Positions 7,467 through 16,632 of a stretch of 60,785 nt of DNA are shown in pieces. The notes under the pieces were generated by a model. It was not told where the DNA came from. It did no database searches and saw only the letters and a list, made by a program, of their open reading frames with translations. How positions within the stretch are numbered: position 1 is the first letter of the stretch; every line of letters begins with the position of its first letter. Where the stretch lies: the NCBI GenBank assembly GCA_900550035.1, contig URQS01000016.1, forward strand, positions 1 to 60,785. Reading direction: 5' to 3'. The DNA is from an uncultured Prevotella sp. (GTDB lineage Bacteria > Bacteroidota > Bacteroidia > Bacteroidales > Bacteroidaceae). Made by a program: the position numbers and the translations under genes.

Positions 7467-8813
7467 TTAAGCAAACGATATTATACCGTTCACGTTATTG
7501 TCCTCTTCCTTCGGCTTGGCAGATTCGTTCTCGTCGACGATGCGACGGCGCAGTTCCTTGACCATCTGCTGTGTACGTTTGTAGGTAGGTGTGTTCTCTA
7601 CAGCGAGGATTACTTCCTCATTGTCGAGGTCTTCGGGGCGGAAGATGAACACCTGCGGACGGCGCTTGGTGAGAAGCTGGTTCTTGTCCTCGGGATAGTA
7701 CTTGCCACGGCGTATAGCCAAATCGTCGGCATGTTCCTGCTCGCGGGCCTGACGGTCGAGGTCGTCCTGTGTCTGCTTTCTGATGTGGATGTTCATTCCG
7801 TCGACGTTCTCGATGCCGAAGCCGGTAGCAAGGATTGTCACCTTCACCTTCTTGCCAAGGTCGGGGTCGAGTCCGATACCCCACTTGATTTCGAAGTCGG
7901 AACCGAAGCGCTCCATGAAATCGTTCACCTCGTTCATTTCCTCCATCATAAGGCCGTTATTGCCGTTGTCACTTGTTGTGCTGTCCTTGCAGAAGTTGAT
8001 GCTGAGAAGAATCTTCTTGGCGTTGAACACGTCGTTGTCGTTGAGCAACGGTGAATTGAGCGCATCCTCGATAGCCTGCTTCACGCGGCCTTCGCCCTCG
8101 CCGTAGCCGGTTGACATGATTGCTACGCCACCGTCCTTAAGTACGGTCTTGACGTCGTTGAAGTCAAGGTTGATGAGTCCGTGGTTGGTGATAATCTCGG
8201 CAATTGACTTTGCTGCGACGCTCAGTGTGTCGTCGGCTTTGCCGAAAGCGTCGAGTACGGTAAGTTCGGGATATATCTCGCGCAGGCGCTCATTGTTGAT
8301 TACGAGCAATGCGTCGACATGCTTTGCCATCTCCTCGACACCGTCGAGAGCCTGGTCGATCTTGCGTTTGCCCTCGAAACGGAACGGAATGGTCACGATA
8401 CCTACAGTGAGTATGCCCAGCTCCTTGCTGACACGAGCAATGACAGGAGCGGCACCTGTACCTGTTCCGCCACCCATACCGGCAGTGATGAATGTCATCT
8501 TAGTGCCGTCGCTCAGCATCTGCTTGATAGAGTCGAGACTCTCCTCGGCTGCCTGGCGTGCCTTGGCTGGCTTGTTGCCGGCTCCAAGACCTTCGGTACC
8601 GAGCTGCAAGAGTACAGGCACCGGCGAATCGTTGAGCGCCTGATTGTCGGTGTTGCAGAGCACAAACGATACGTCGTGTATGCCCTCACGATACATGTGG
8701 TTGACGGCATTGCCGCCGCCGCCACCTACACCTATCACCTTGATGATAGTGTTCTTTGTCTCTTTGTCTGGTGTACAGAAGTCCACCATCGGATTGATAT
8801 TGTTGTCTGGCAT
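7467..8813 (-). CDS. ftsZ: Cell division protein FtsZ
   Basis: Tubulin-like GTPase that forms the Z-ring. The 448-aa product has the N-terminal nucleotide loop VIGVGGGGGNAVNHM (26-40) and the tubulin signature GGGTGTG (114-120). The acidic synergy region (LNLDFNDVKTVL) and a variable linker rich in charged residues follow. The C-terminal tail after KELRRRIVDENES ends in a short hydrophobic peptide, the usual docking site for FtsA. Last gene of the dcw operon, 23 bp after ftsA. Confidence 0.98.
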   Translation of the reverse strand: MPDNNINPMVDFCTPDKETKNTIIKVIGVGGGGGNAVNHMYREGIHDVSFVLCNTDNQALNDSPVPVLLQLGTEGLGAGNKPAKARQAAEESLDSIKQMLSDGTKMTFITAGMGGGTGTGAAPVIARVSKELGILTVGIVTIPFRFEGKRKIDQALDGVEEMAKHVDALLVINNERLREIYPELTVLDAFGKADDTLSVAAKSIAEIITNHGLINLDFNDVKTVLKDGGVAIMSTGYGEGEGRVKQAIEDALNSPLLNDNDVFNAKKILLSINFCKDSTTSDNGNNGLMMEEMNEVNDFMERFGSDFEIKWGIGLDPDLGKKVKVTILATGFGIENVDGMNIHIRKQTQDDLDRQAREQEHADDLAIRRGKYYPEDKNQLLTKRRPQVFIFRPEDLDNEEVILAVENTPTYKRTQQMVKELRRRIVDENESAKPKEEDNNVNGIISFA

Positions 8814-8836
8814 GTGAGTTATCAGTTATTTAAGAT

Positions 8837-10270
8837 TTAATCATTAGATCCTGGTTCTGGCTCAACGAGTGAACGTCCGAACTGCTTGAGCGATCCGAAG
8901 AATCGTTGCATTATCGATTTCTCCTTCTTTTCGGCAGTCTTGCGCTCTTCCTCGGCTTTTGCCTCGGCAGCGAGACGCTCCTCTTCTGCCTTCTTCTCGG
9001 CAGCGATTCGTTCTTCCTCGGCAGCTTTAATCTGCTCGGCAGTAGGCTGAGCCGCAGTAGCTGTAGCTGGCTGGCTGGTGGCAGCAAGCTGCTCTTCGTT
9101 GAACAGCGAGTCGTTGAAAGCGTGTCCGGCACAGTTCATGTCGCCCTTTGCCAACAGACTCAGTATGGTGTTCATCGTGCCGTTGGTAGCAAGGGTGGGC
9201 TTAGAATCCTTTGTATTGATGTTGATGTTGACAAACTTGGCTACGCGCACCTTCTCAATGTTGATGGCCTTACGGAATGCCTTCTCGATATTGCGCATGT
9301 TAGAGCCACCACCGGTGAGCACGATGCCACCGAGCAGCTTGTCCATATATTCTGCAGGGATTAGATTGCGTACGTTCTCGATGATTTCGAGCATACGTGC
9401 CTCAACCACTTCGATAAACTTGCGGGTGCTTACAGAGCGGCTGTTGTCTATCGGCCATGTCATATTGGGGTCGATGTCCTGCACTTCGGTATATGCCGAA
9501 CCGTACTTGCGCTTCATTGTCTCAGCCTCTATCTCGTCCATCTGCAACGACTCAAGGTCTTTGGTGATGTTGTTGTTGCCAAGAGGTATGACGGCGATGT
9601 TGCGCAACTTGTCACGATAGTATACCGACACTGTTGTGGTTTCGGCTCCAAGGTCGACCAGTACACAACCAGCGCGCTTTTCGGCTTCGGTCAGTATGCA
9701 CTCGCCCATTGCTACAGGAGCCAGATAGGTCTCGGCAATGGCTATGCCTGCGTTGTCGAAGCTCTTGCTGAGGCTGCGGTAGAATGATCGGCGCCACAGT
9801 ATGTTGAGGAAGTTGCCCTCAAGTCGGATGGCCTGGATGCCGACGGGGTCGTTTTGGCATTGCGCATCAACCTTGTATTCCTCGGTTATAGCGTCCTGTA
9901 TTTCGTAGTCGGGATATGTCATGTTGCGGTTGGCATCCATGAGTTCGTTGACCATATCCTGCGATACGATAGCGTCGAGGGGAAGGTCCTTGATTATGAC
10001 GTTCTTGACGCTGCGTATGCTTTGTCCGCCTATACCTACATATACCTGGGTTATATCTGTTTGAAGTGTATTCTTGAGTTTCGAGATGATATTGCTCAAT
10101 CCTTGTGCTGTCTTGTCGATGTTGTAGACAACACCTTTGCGTATGTACGAGGTGGAGTCTTCTGAAGCAACAGCAAGAACAGTAATGCTGCCATCGGGGT
10201 TTTTCCGCCCTGCAATGCCGGTCATTTTGGATGACCCGAGCTCAATAGCTACTATAAAATCCTTTGCCAT
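8837..10270 (-). CDS. ftsA: Cell division protein FtsA with long charged linker
   Basis: Actin-like ATPase that anchors FtsZ to the membrane. Residues 1-390 show the actin fold: ELGSSKMTG phosphate loop near the N-terminus, LVDLGAETTTVSVY and the late GIVLTGGGSNM. Residues about 392-410 are Ala/Thr/Pro-rich, 411-451 are a Glu/Lys/Ala repeat (AEEER, AEEERLAAEAKAEEER) likely to be one long charged helix, and 452-468 (SIMQRFFGSLKQFGRSL) form the amphipathic membrane-targeting helix. The helical spacer is absent from E. coli FtsA. The gene follows ftsQ by 21 bp. Confidence 0.96.
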   Translation of the reverse strand: MAKDFIVAIELGSSKMTGIAGRKNPDGSITVLAVASEDSTSYIRKGVVYNIDKTAQGLSNIISKLKNTLQTDITQVYVGIGGQSIRSVKNVIIKDLPLDAIVSQDMVNELMDANRNMTYPDYEIQDAITEEYKVDAQCQNDPVGIQAIRLEGNFLNILWRRSFYRSLSKSFDNAGIAIAETYLAPVAMGECILTEAEKRAGCVLVDLGAETTTVSVYYRDKLRNIAVIPLGNNNITKDLESLQMDEIEAETMKRKYGSAYTEVQDIDPNMTWPIDNSRSVSTRKFIEVVEARMLEIIENVRNLIPAEYMDKLLGGIVLTGGGSNMRNIEKAFRKAINIEKVRVAKFVNININTKDSKPTLATNGTMNTILSLLAKGDMNCAGHAFNDSLFNEEQLAATSQPATATAAQPTAEQIKAAEEERIAAEKKAEEERLAAEAKAEEERKTAEKKEKSIMQRFFGSLKQFGRSLVEPEPGSND

Positions 10271-10291
10271 ACGTTATATTTATTATTACAA

Positions 10292-11440
10292 TTAATTACT
10301 TGACTTTTTCTTTTTGTTGTCGGCTGACTTTTTCTTTTCAGTCGTCTTTTCAGCTGTCTTTTCAGTCTTTGCTGTCTTGTTAGCCAATACGTCGTTATGT
10401 GTAGCGTCGCTTTTTACCTTCTTTTCGGTATTTGTGGCGTTGCTATTCTCTGTTGTTGTCGGTACGTTAGCTGTCGCTGTGCCTTCAGAAGGTACAGCTG
10501 GTGTTGCTGCATCTTGGTTGTTGGCAGGCACCGGTACTGGTGTCGGTTCTGCTGTACGATTTACTCGTTCCGATTTACCTTTGCGGCATATAATTTGGTT
10601 GTCAAATTCGATGTTGATATACGAATATTTGTTCCAGCCTACTTCAGAGAGTCCAAAGCGGTAGAACTTCTCAAGACGTTCCATCTTATAGTTGAAGAAC
10701 TCAGCGATGGCCTTTCCGCGCTTCTTGCGGTCGATGTCATCGGGCATTTTGCCGAGAAGTACAATGTGGTTGCCTATTCTCGGTACTATCTCCACGCTTT
10801 GGTCGGGCAGTATGTTGATTTGTTCTACCAGATTCTTCCACAGGTCGTTCTGCATGATTGTCTTGCCCAGTGGCGACAGACATGTGGTGGCATAGCGTCG
10901 GCTTATGCTTCCGGTGGCGATGATAAGATCGCTTGTGTAGTTGCTGCGCGGCATGATGCAGTCGTTGTCGTCGACATAGTAGTCGTCGCCGTTGGCGGCT
11001 TTGATGCGTATGACGGGCATACGCTGTGTGACTGATATATATACCGTTCCGCCTTCTGTCTTATGGCACTCAGCGGTCTTGACAAACGGACTGGTGCGCA
11101 ACATATCCTCGATGGCTCTTGCATTTATGGTGTTCATACGCTTGCCGATAGGATAGACACCGGCTTTCTGCAACCGTTGCTTTATCACCTTGGTGTCTAT
11201 AAATCCGCTTGTAGCATCGTCGGCAATCTCTATGTTCACCTTGGAGCACATTGTCTTGGATTCGTTTTTCCGGTCGAACGACGTAAAGACGAACACGAGG
11301 TATATGGCAAGCAGTATGTCGCTCGCTATAAACAGCCTTTTACTCCATGATGGTTTCACTTGTATGAAAGTTGCTTTGTCCGTATTTAGTGTTTGCTCAT
11401 TCTTTGGTGCATTATGCCTTGGCTGCATCGCGTGCCTCAA
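10292..11440 (-). CDS. ftsQ: Cell division protein FtsQ
   Basis: Bitopic divisome protein linking cytoplasmic and periplasmic components. The 382-aa product has a cytoplasmic N-terminus, one membrane segment (about 35-55), a POTRA-like region (CSKVNIEIADD onward) and the FtsQ domain (ending INIEFDNQIICR). A low-complexity tail (about 298-382) rich in Thr/Pro/Ala then Lys/Thr follows and is not typical of proteobacterial FtsQ. The first ATG overlaps murC by 29 bp; an alternative ATG at 11428 would overlap by 17 bp, so translation is probably coupled either way. Confidence 0.92.
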   Translation of the reverse strand: MRHAMQPRHNAPKNEQTLNTDKATFIQVKPSWSKRLFIASDILLAIYLVFVFTSFDRKNESKTMCSKVNIEIADDATSGFIDTKVIKQRLQKAGVYPIGKRMNTINARAIEDMLRTSPFVKTAECHKTEGGTVYISVTQRMPVIRIKAANGDDYYVDDNDCIMPRSNYTSDLIIATGSISRRYATTCLSPLGKTIMQNDLWKNLVEQINILPDQSVEIVPRIGNHIVLLGKMPDDIDRKKRGKAIAEFFNYKMERLEKFYRFGLSEVGWNKYSYINIEFDNQIICRKGKSERVNRTAEPTPVPVPANNQDAATPAVPSEGTATANVPTTTENSNATNTEKKVKSDATHNDVLANKTAKTEKTAEKTTEKKKSADNKKKKSSN

Positions 11441-12803
11441 TAATCTTGGCTATCTGTGGCACGTAATTGTCGAGGTCGCCTGCTCCGAGAATGACAAGCA
11501 CGTCGAAGTCGCGGTTCTTCACGAGATCGAGCACACTGTCCTTGCTTATTATACTCTTCTGCACGCCTGGCTTGAGGTTGTCGTATATCAGCTGTGACGT
11601 TACGCCCTCGATAGGCTGTTCGCGTGCGGGATATATCTCGGTGAGTATCACCTCGTCGAGCTGGCTCAGCGCATCGGCAAAATCGCGATAGAAATCGCGT
11701 GTACGTGTGTAAAGATGCGGCTGGAATATTGCTGTAATCTTACGGTTCTTGTACAGCTGGCGTATGCTCTTGGCGCTCTGGTATATCTCCTTTGGATGGT
11801 GGGCATAGTCGGAGAGAAGCACGTGGCGGTCGTTCTTTATCTTGAAGTCGAAACGGCGGTCTACTCCGCGGTATGTCTTCATACCGTACTTCAGCTCTTC
11901 GGCATTGCATCCGTTGAGCTGTGCCATTGCCATTGCTGCCACACCGTTCTCGATGTTGATTGGAACGGGTTGTCCGAGTTCCACATTTTTCACATTCTCG
12001 ATGGGTGATATGAAGTCGAACTTTATCTCACCATTGTCGATGACGATGTTTTCGGCGTGAAAGTCGCCCTCGTCGAGGCTATACTCATACACCTTTACTC
12101 CAGGCTGAACGTCCTGCTTCATCTCCAGATTCTTATGGATGATGAGTGCACCGCCCGGCTGAATGAGTGTGGTATAGTGGCGGAAGCTCTCAAGATATGC
12201 TTCCTTTGTTCCGTATATGTCGAGATGGTCGGGGTCGGTTGCTGTGATTACGCTCATCCAAGGGCGCAGCCAATGGAAAGAGCGGTCAAACTCATCAGCT
12301 TCTATCACTACATAGTCACTTTGGTCGGAAAGAATGTAGTTTGTGCTGTAGTTCTTAGAAATTCCTCCCAAGAATGCATTGCAGTCAAGATGGCTCTGGT
12401 GCATGATATGTGCACACATAGTAGACGTTGATGTCTTGCCGTGTGTGCCTGCCACACAGAGTCCCTTGTGTGTACGTGTGAGTGTTCCGAGCACCTGGGC
12501 ACGCTTTTCTATGGTGAATCCTCCATTGCGGAAGTATATCAGCTCCTTGTGTTCGGCAGGTATGGCCGGTGTATACACGACGAGACACGACTTTGGGTCG
12601 CGGCAAGCGTGTGGTATTTCGTCAACGTTTTCTTCATAGTGTATAAGCATGCCCTCGCGCTCCAGCTGGTGTGTGAGGGCAGAAGGTGTTTTGTCGTAGC
12701 CTGCTACGACAAGCCCCTTACGTATGAAATAACGCGCTATGGCACTCATACCAATGCCACCGGCGCCTACGAAATATACGGCTTTTATATCTTTGATTTC
12801 CAT
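11412..12803 (-). CDS. murC: UDP-N-acetylmuramate--L-alanine ligase
   Basis: Adds L-Ala to UDP-MurNAc, the first peptide step of peptidoglycan synthesis. The 463-aa protein has the Rossmann-like start VGAGGIGMSAIA (12-23), the Mur ligase ATP loop GTHGKTSTS (119-127), the EADEFDRSF motif and HHPKEI in the central/C domain. Length is normal. It follows murG by 9 bp. Confidence 0.97.
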   Translation of the reverse strand: MEIKDIKAVYFVGAGGIGMSAIARYFIRKGLVVAGYDKTPSALTHQLEREGMLIHYEENVDEIPHACRDPKSCLVVYTPAIPAEHKELIYFRNGGFTIEKRAQVLGTLTRTHKGLCVAGTHGKTSTSTMCAHIMHQSHLDCNAFLGGISKNYSTNYILSDQSDYVVIEADEFDRSFHWLRPWMSVITATDPDHLDIYGTKEAYLESFRHYTTLIQPGGALIIHKNLEMKQDVQPGVKVYEYSLDEGDFHAENIVIDNGEIKFDFISPIENVKNVELGQPVPINIENGVAAMAMAQLNGCNAEELKYGMKTYRGVDRRFDFKIKNDRHVLLSDYAHHPKEIYQSAKSIRQLYKNRKITAIFQPHLYTRTRDFYRDFADALSQLDEVILTEIYPAREQPIEGVTSQLIYDNLKPGVQKSIISKDSVLDLVKNRDFDVLVILGAGDLDNYVPQIAKIIEARDAAKA

Positions 12804-12812
12804 TTTGTCGTT

Positions 12813-13925
12813 TTATTTTCCTGCAAGACGCAGAACTTCGTCGGCTATTACGTCGGCAGAGTTCGGCTTGCCCAGTTTCTTTATGTTTTCGGAGAGTTGT
12901 GCCAATTGCTCATCGTCGGTCACTGTTTCTACAGCGAGTTGAATCAGTGACTCAGGTGCGTCGGCGTCTTTGACGAGCAGAGCCGCACTGCGATTGACGA
13001 GTGCCATTGCGTTCTTGGTCTGATGGTCTTCAGCCACATTGGGCGACGGCACGAGTATTACCGGCTTGCCTATGAGGCAGAACTCGCTTATAGAGCTTGC
13101 ACCGGCGCGGCTTATTACGAGGTCGGCGGCTTTATATGCAGCTCCCATGTCGCTGATGAAGTCCATAACCTTGAGCATAGGCAGCGGTCGGTGGTCCTTA
13201 AGACGTTCTGCTACGGTAGCGCTATAGAACTTACCGGTCTGCCAGATGAATTGTACTCCGCTCTTCTCTACGAGGTCGAGGTGCATCATTACACTCTCAT
13301 TGACGGTACGTGCTCCAAGGCTTCCGCCTACAAGCAGTACGGTCTTCTTCTTTGGGTCGAGCCCGAAGCTGCGTATGGCTTCTTCGCGTGTCATTGTTGT
13401 CTCTATGAGCGACTGCCTGACGGGGTTGCCCGTATTGATGATTCTGTCGGCAGGGAAGAATCGCTCCATTCCTTCGTATGCCACGCATATCTTTGCAGCC
13501 TTGTTGGCAAGGTGCTTGTTTGTGACACCGGCGTATGAGTTCTGTTCCTGAATGAGTGTTGGTATGCCCATCTGGCTGGCTGCGTCGAGTGTTGCAGCGC
13601 TGGCATATCCGCCTACTCCCACAGCAACATCGGGTGCGAATTCACGAATTGTCTTCTTTACCAGGCGCTTGGCCTTGAGGAAATCGAGAGCCACCCCTAT
13701 ATTCGACGGCGACCACAATGGTCGCTTGAACCCACGTACGGGCAGTCCGATAATCTCGTATCCGGCTGCAGGCACGCGCTGCATCTCCATTCTTCCGAGC
13801 GCTCCGACAAAAAGTATCTTTGCATCGGGACGTTTCGCCTTTATTGCGTTGGCTATTGACACGGCTGGGAATATATGTCCGCCAGTGCCGCCTCCGCTTA
13901 CGATGACTCTTAATTCTTTTTCCAT
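12813..13925 (-). CDS. murG: UDP-GlcNAc:lipid I GlcNAc transferase
   Basis: Peripheral membrane GT28 enzyme that converts lipid I to lipid II. The 370-aa protein starts with the glycine-rich loop SGGGTGGHIFPA, followed by the second G-loop in GVGGYASA and the C-domain loop GGSLGARTVNE. The acceptor-facing ISRAGASSISE motif is present. It lies between ftsW (69 bp upstream) and murC (9 bp downstream). Confidence 0.97.
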   Translation of the reverse strand: MEKELRVIVSGGGTGGHIFPAVSIANAIKAKRPDAKILFVGALGRMEMQRVPAAGYEIIGLPVRGFKRPLWSPSNIGVALDFLKAKRLVKKTIREFAPDVAVGVGGYASAATLDAASQMGIPTLIQEQNSYAGVTNKHLANKAAKICVAYEGMERFFPADRIINTGNPVRQSLIETTMTREEAIRSFGLDPKKKTVLLVGGSLGARTVNESVMMHLDLVEKSGVQFIWQTGKFYSATVAERLKDHRPLPMLKVMDFISDMGAAYKAADLVISRAGASSISEFCLIGKPVILVPSPNVAEDHQTKNAMALVNRSAALLVKDADAPESLIQLAVETVTDDEQLAQLSENIKKLGKPNSADVIADEVLRLAGK

Positions 13926-13994
13926 TTGTATTGTGTTTTTTTCAAATCACAAAATTAATCATTTTTTCTGATAAAGCCGATTATTGTGCTTTTT

Positions 13995-15281
13995 TTATTC
14001 TTCTGTATCGGTTTTATCTTCCTCTTGTGTATCGGTCACATTGACTATCTCCATCTTTCGGCGTGCCGAACGGCTGATGCTTAGTATGACGCCTATGTAG
14101 ACACAGTTGATAAGTGTTGACGTTCCACCCTTGCTTATGAGTGGTAGAGGTTGTCCCGTGACTGGTGCCAGTCCCACTGCCACGCACATGTTGAATAGTG
14201 CCTGTGTGACGAGCAGCAGGGCGAGTCCCATAGCGAGCAGTGCTGGGAAGTTGTTTTCGCATTTGCTGGCTATTCGGCCTGTTCGAAACAGCAGGATAAT
14301 ATACAGCATCACCACGAAGAAAGCTCCTTCTACACCCATTTCTTCGATGATGATGGCATAGATGAAGTCGGAGTAGGCCTGTGGTATGAAGTTGCATTCC
14401 TCGGAGTTGCCAGGTCCTTTTCCTACAATGTTTGATGAGGCTATGGCAATGTTGGCGTGTGCCACCTGTGCGTCCTTGTCGAGATCGACCTCTTTTGGAG
14501 TTATCTGCTTATGGCTCATGAACTTGTCGATACGTGCCTTCCACGTGTCGAATCGGTGGAATACTTTTTCGACCACCGACTTGTCGTCAGGCTCGTTCTT
14601 GGCTGTCATCTGCTCTGTGAGTTGCTTGCCAGGTTGTTCCTGTGTAGTGTCTTTGCCGAATGTCATGATCATGCCCACGAGCAATGCCACTGCCAGAAGT
14701 ACAACTCCCATCAGTTTGCCCAACTGTCGTATGGGCACGCGTCCGATAAGCATCATCATGAATATGACGATGCATAGCAGTATTGCTGTCGAGAGATTCT
14801 CAAGCATGATGAGCGGCACGATCAGTGCGCAAACACTGAGTATGAAGCTGAACGCTTTAGGGTCGGCACCCTTGTCGGTCTGCATCACGCTGAGTATCTG
14901 TGCTGTGGCAAGTACCAGTGAGCCTTTGGCTAACTCGGATGGCTGGAATTGTATTCCGAAAATTGGTATCCATCGCTGCGCTCCATTGGTTGATGCTCCT
15001 ATGAAGTAAACTACGATAAGCAACACAAACGACGCTGCCAGTAATAGCTTGATGAGTCCCTTGAAGTAACGGCAGTTGATATTGAGCGTTACAATCGTAC
15101 ACCCGATGCCTACTGCTAGCAGTCCGATGTGCTTGATCATAGGCGTAACATAGTCTGCTGTCTTGTATGTAAGCTGTGCCGATGCCGAGTACACTTCGAT
15201 GACACTGACGATGCATAGGAAGAAGAAAACCATCCATATCACCTTGTCACCTTTGAATATGTTGCCTAATATTTTGTTCAT
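13995..15281 (-). CDS. ftsW: SEDS peptidoglycan polymerase FtsW
   Basis: Septal glycosyltransferase that polymerises lipid II together with FtsI. The 428-aa protein has about ten hydrophobic segments; the conserved FQPSELAKGSL (near 116-126) and the late TGQPLPLISKGGTS motif are both seen. An extracellular loop of about 60 charged residues (TTQEQPGKQLTEQ to HKQITPKEVDLDKD) sits between middle helices and is longer than in E. coli. An acidic C-terminal tail (TQEEDKTDTEE) ends it. It follows murD by 9 bp. Confidence 0.96.
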   Translation of the reverse strand: MNKILGNIFKGDKVIWMVFFFLCIVSVIEVYSASAQLTYKTADYVTPMIKHIGLLAVGIGCTIVTLNINCRYFKGLIKLLLAASFVLLIVVYFIGASTNGAQRWIPIFGIQFQPSELAKGSLVLATAQILSVMQTDKGADPKAFSFILSVCALIVPLIMLENLSTAILLCIVIFMMMLIGRVPIRQLGKLMGVVLLAVALLVGMIMTFGKDTTQEQPGKQLTEQMTAKNEPDDKSVVEKVFHRFDTWKARIDKFMSHKQITPKEVDLDKDAQVAHANIAIASSNIVGKGPGNSEECNFIPQAYSDFIYAIIIEEMGVEGAFFVVMLYIILLFRTGRIASKCENNFPALLAMGLALLLVTQALFNMCVAVGLAPVTGQPLPLISKGGTSTLINCVYIGVILSISRSARRKMEIVNVTDTQEEDKTDTEE

Positions 15282-15290
15282 ATGCTGTTA

Positions 15291-16622
15291 TTACAGACTT
15301 CTAACTAATGTCTTGAACTGTTCGCCGCGGTCCTCCATGTTCTTGAACAGGTCGAAGCTGGCGCAGCACGGGCTGAGCAGTACGGTGTCGCCTGGTTGTG
15401 CCAGTTCGTAGCAAGCTTCGACACAGTCCTTCATTGAGTGAGTGTCGCGTATGGTTATGCCCATCTCGCCGAAGAAATTGTGCAACTTGGTGTTGTCGGC
15501 ACCGAGGAATACGAGTGCGCGACACTTCTTCTGTACGAGTTCCTTTATCTCGTTGTAGTCGTTGCCCTTGTCCTTGCCACCGATGATGAGCACGGTAGGG
15601 GTCTTCATGCTTTCGAGCGCATACCAACATGCGTCGACGTTGGTGGCCTTCGAGTCGTTGACATACTGCACGCCTCCCACCTTGCACACTTTCTCCAGGC
15701 GGTGTTCTACGCCGGGGAAGTCGCCGAGGCTCTGACGTATGATGTCCTTCTTGATTCCGCTGATGTTGCTGGCAATTCCTGCCGCGAGCGAGTTGTAGAC
15801 GTTGTGTTTGCCTGTGAGCGAGAGCTCTTCCTGTTCCATGTTGAACGGTGTTGGTTTCTCGATGGTGTATGTGCCGTCCTCGATATATCCTATAGAGCCT
15901 TTCTCCTTGAGCTCAGAGAATGGATACTGTATGGCTTTGATGTCGTACTTCTCGAGCTCGCGCTTGATGACGGGGTCGTCGTTCCAGTAGATGAACGAGT
16001 CGTCTGGAGTCTGGTTCTGTATGATGCGCATCTTGGCATCGACATAGTTCTGCATGCAGAAGTCGTATCGGTCGAGATGGTCGGGCGTGATATTAAGCAG
16101 GATGGCGATGTTGGCGTGGAAGTCGTACATGTTGTCGAGCTGGAACGAACTGAGCTCGATGATGTAGTATTCGTGCGGATCCTCAGCCACCTGCAGAGCA
16201 AGTGAGCGTCCGATATTGCCTGCCAATCCAGCATCGTAGCCTGCCATCTTGAAGATATGATAGATAAGCGACGTGGTTGTAGTCTTGCCGTTCGAACCGG
16301 TTATGCATATCATCTTCGAGTTGGTGTAGCGTCCTGCAAACTCTATCTCGCTGATGATGTGTATTCCCTTTTCGATGGCCTTCTTCACCATAGGTGCCTC
16401 TTTTGGTATGCCGGGGCTTTTGATAATCTCGTCGGCCGAGAGAATCTTTTCCTCGGTATGTTGCTTTTCTTCCCAGTCGATGGCGTGGTCGTCGAGCAGT
16501 TTCTTGTATTTTTCCTTTATGGCCGACATGTCGCTTACGAACACGTCAAAACCTTCTTTCTTGGCCAATACTGCGGCACCGGCTCCACTTTCGCCGGCAC
16601 CAAGAATTACTATTCTTTTCAT
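15291..16622 (-). CDS. murD: UDP-N-acetylmuramoyl-L-alanine--D-glutamate ligase
   Basis: Adds D-Glu to UDP-MurNAc-L-Ala. The 443-aa product starts ILGAGESGAGAA, has the Mur ATP loop GSNGKTTTT (109-117), the LNITPDHLDRY motif of MurD and the C-domain HRLEKV and NDSKATN motifs, which mark MurD among the Mur ligases. It lies 10 bp after mraY and 9 bp before ftsW, tightly spaced. Confidence 0.97.
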   Translation of the reverse strand: MKRIVILGAGESGAGAAVLAKKEGFDVFVSDMSAIKEKYKKLLDDHAIDWEEKQHTEEKILSADEIIKSPGIPKEAPMVKKAIEKGIHIISEIEFAGRYTNSKMICITGSNGKTTTTSLIYHIFKMAGYDAGLAGNIGRSLALQVAEDPHEYYIIELSSFQLDNMYDFHANIAILLNITPDHLDRYDFCMQNYVDAKMRIIQNQTPDDSFIYWNDDPVIKRELEKYDIKAIQYPFSELKEKGSIGYIEDGTYTIEKPTPFNMEQEELSLTGKHNVYNSLAAGIASNISGIKKDIIRQSLGDFPGVEHRLEKVCKVGGVQYVNDSKATNVDACWYALESMKTPTVLIIGGKDKGNDYNEIKELVQKKCRALVFLGADNTKLHNFFGEMGITIRDTHSMKDCVEACYELAQPGDTVLLSPCCASFDLFKNMEDRGEQFKTLVRSL

Positions 16623-16632
16623 CTGAATCGAC

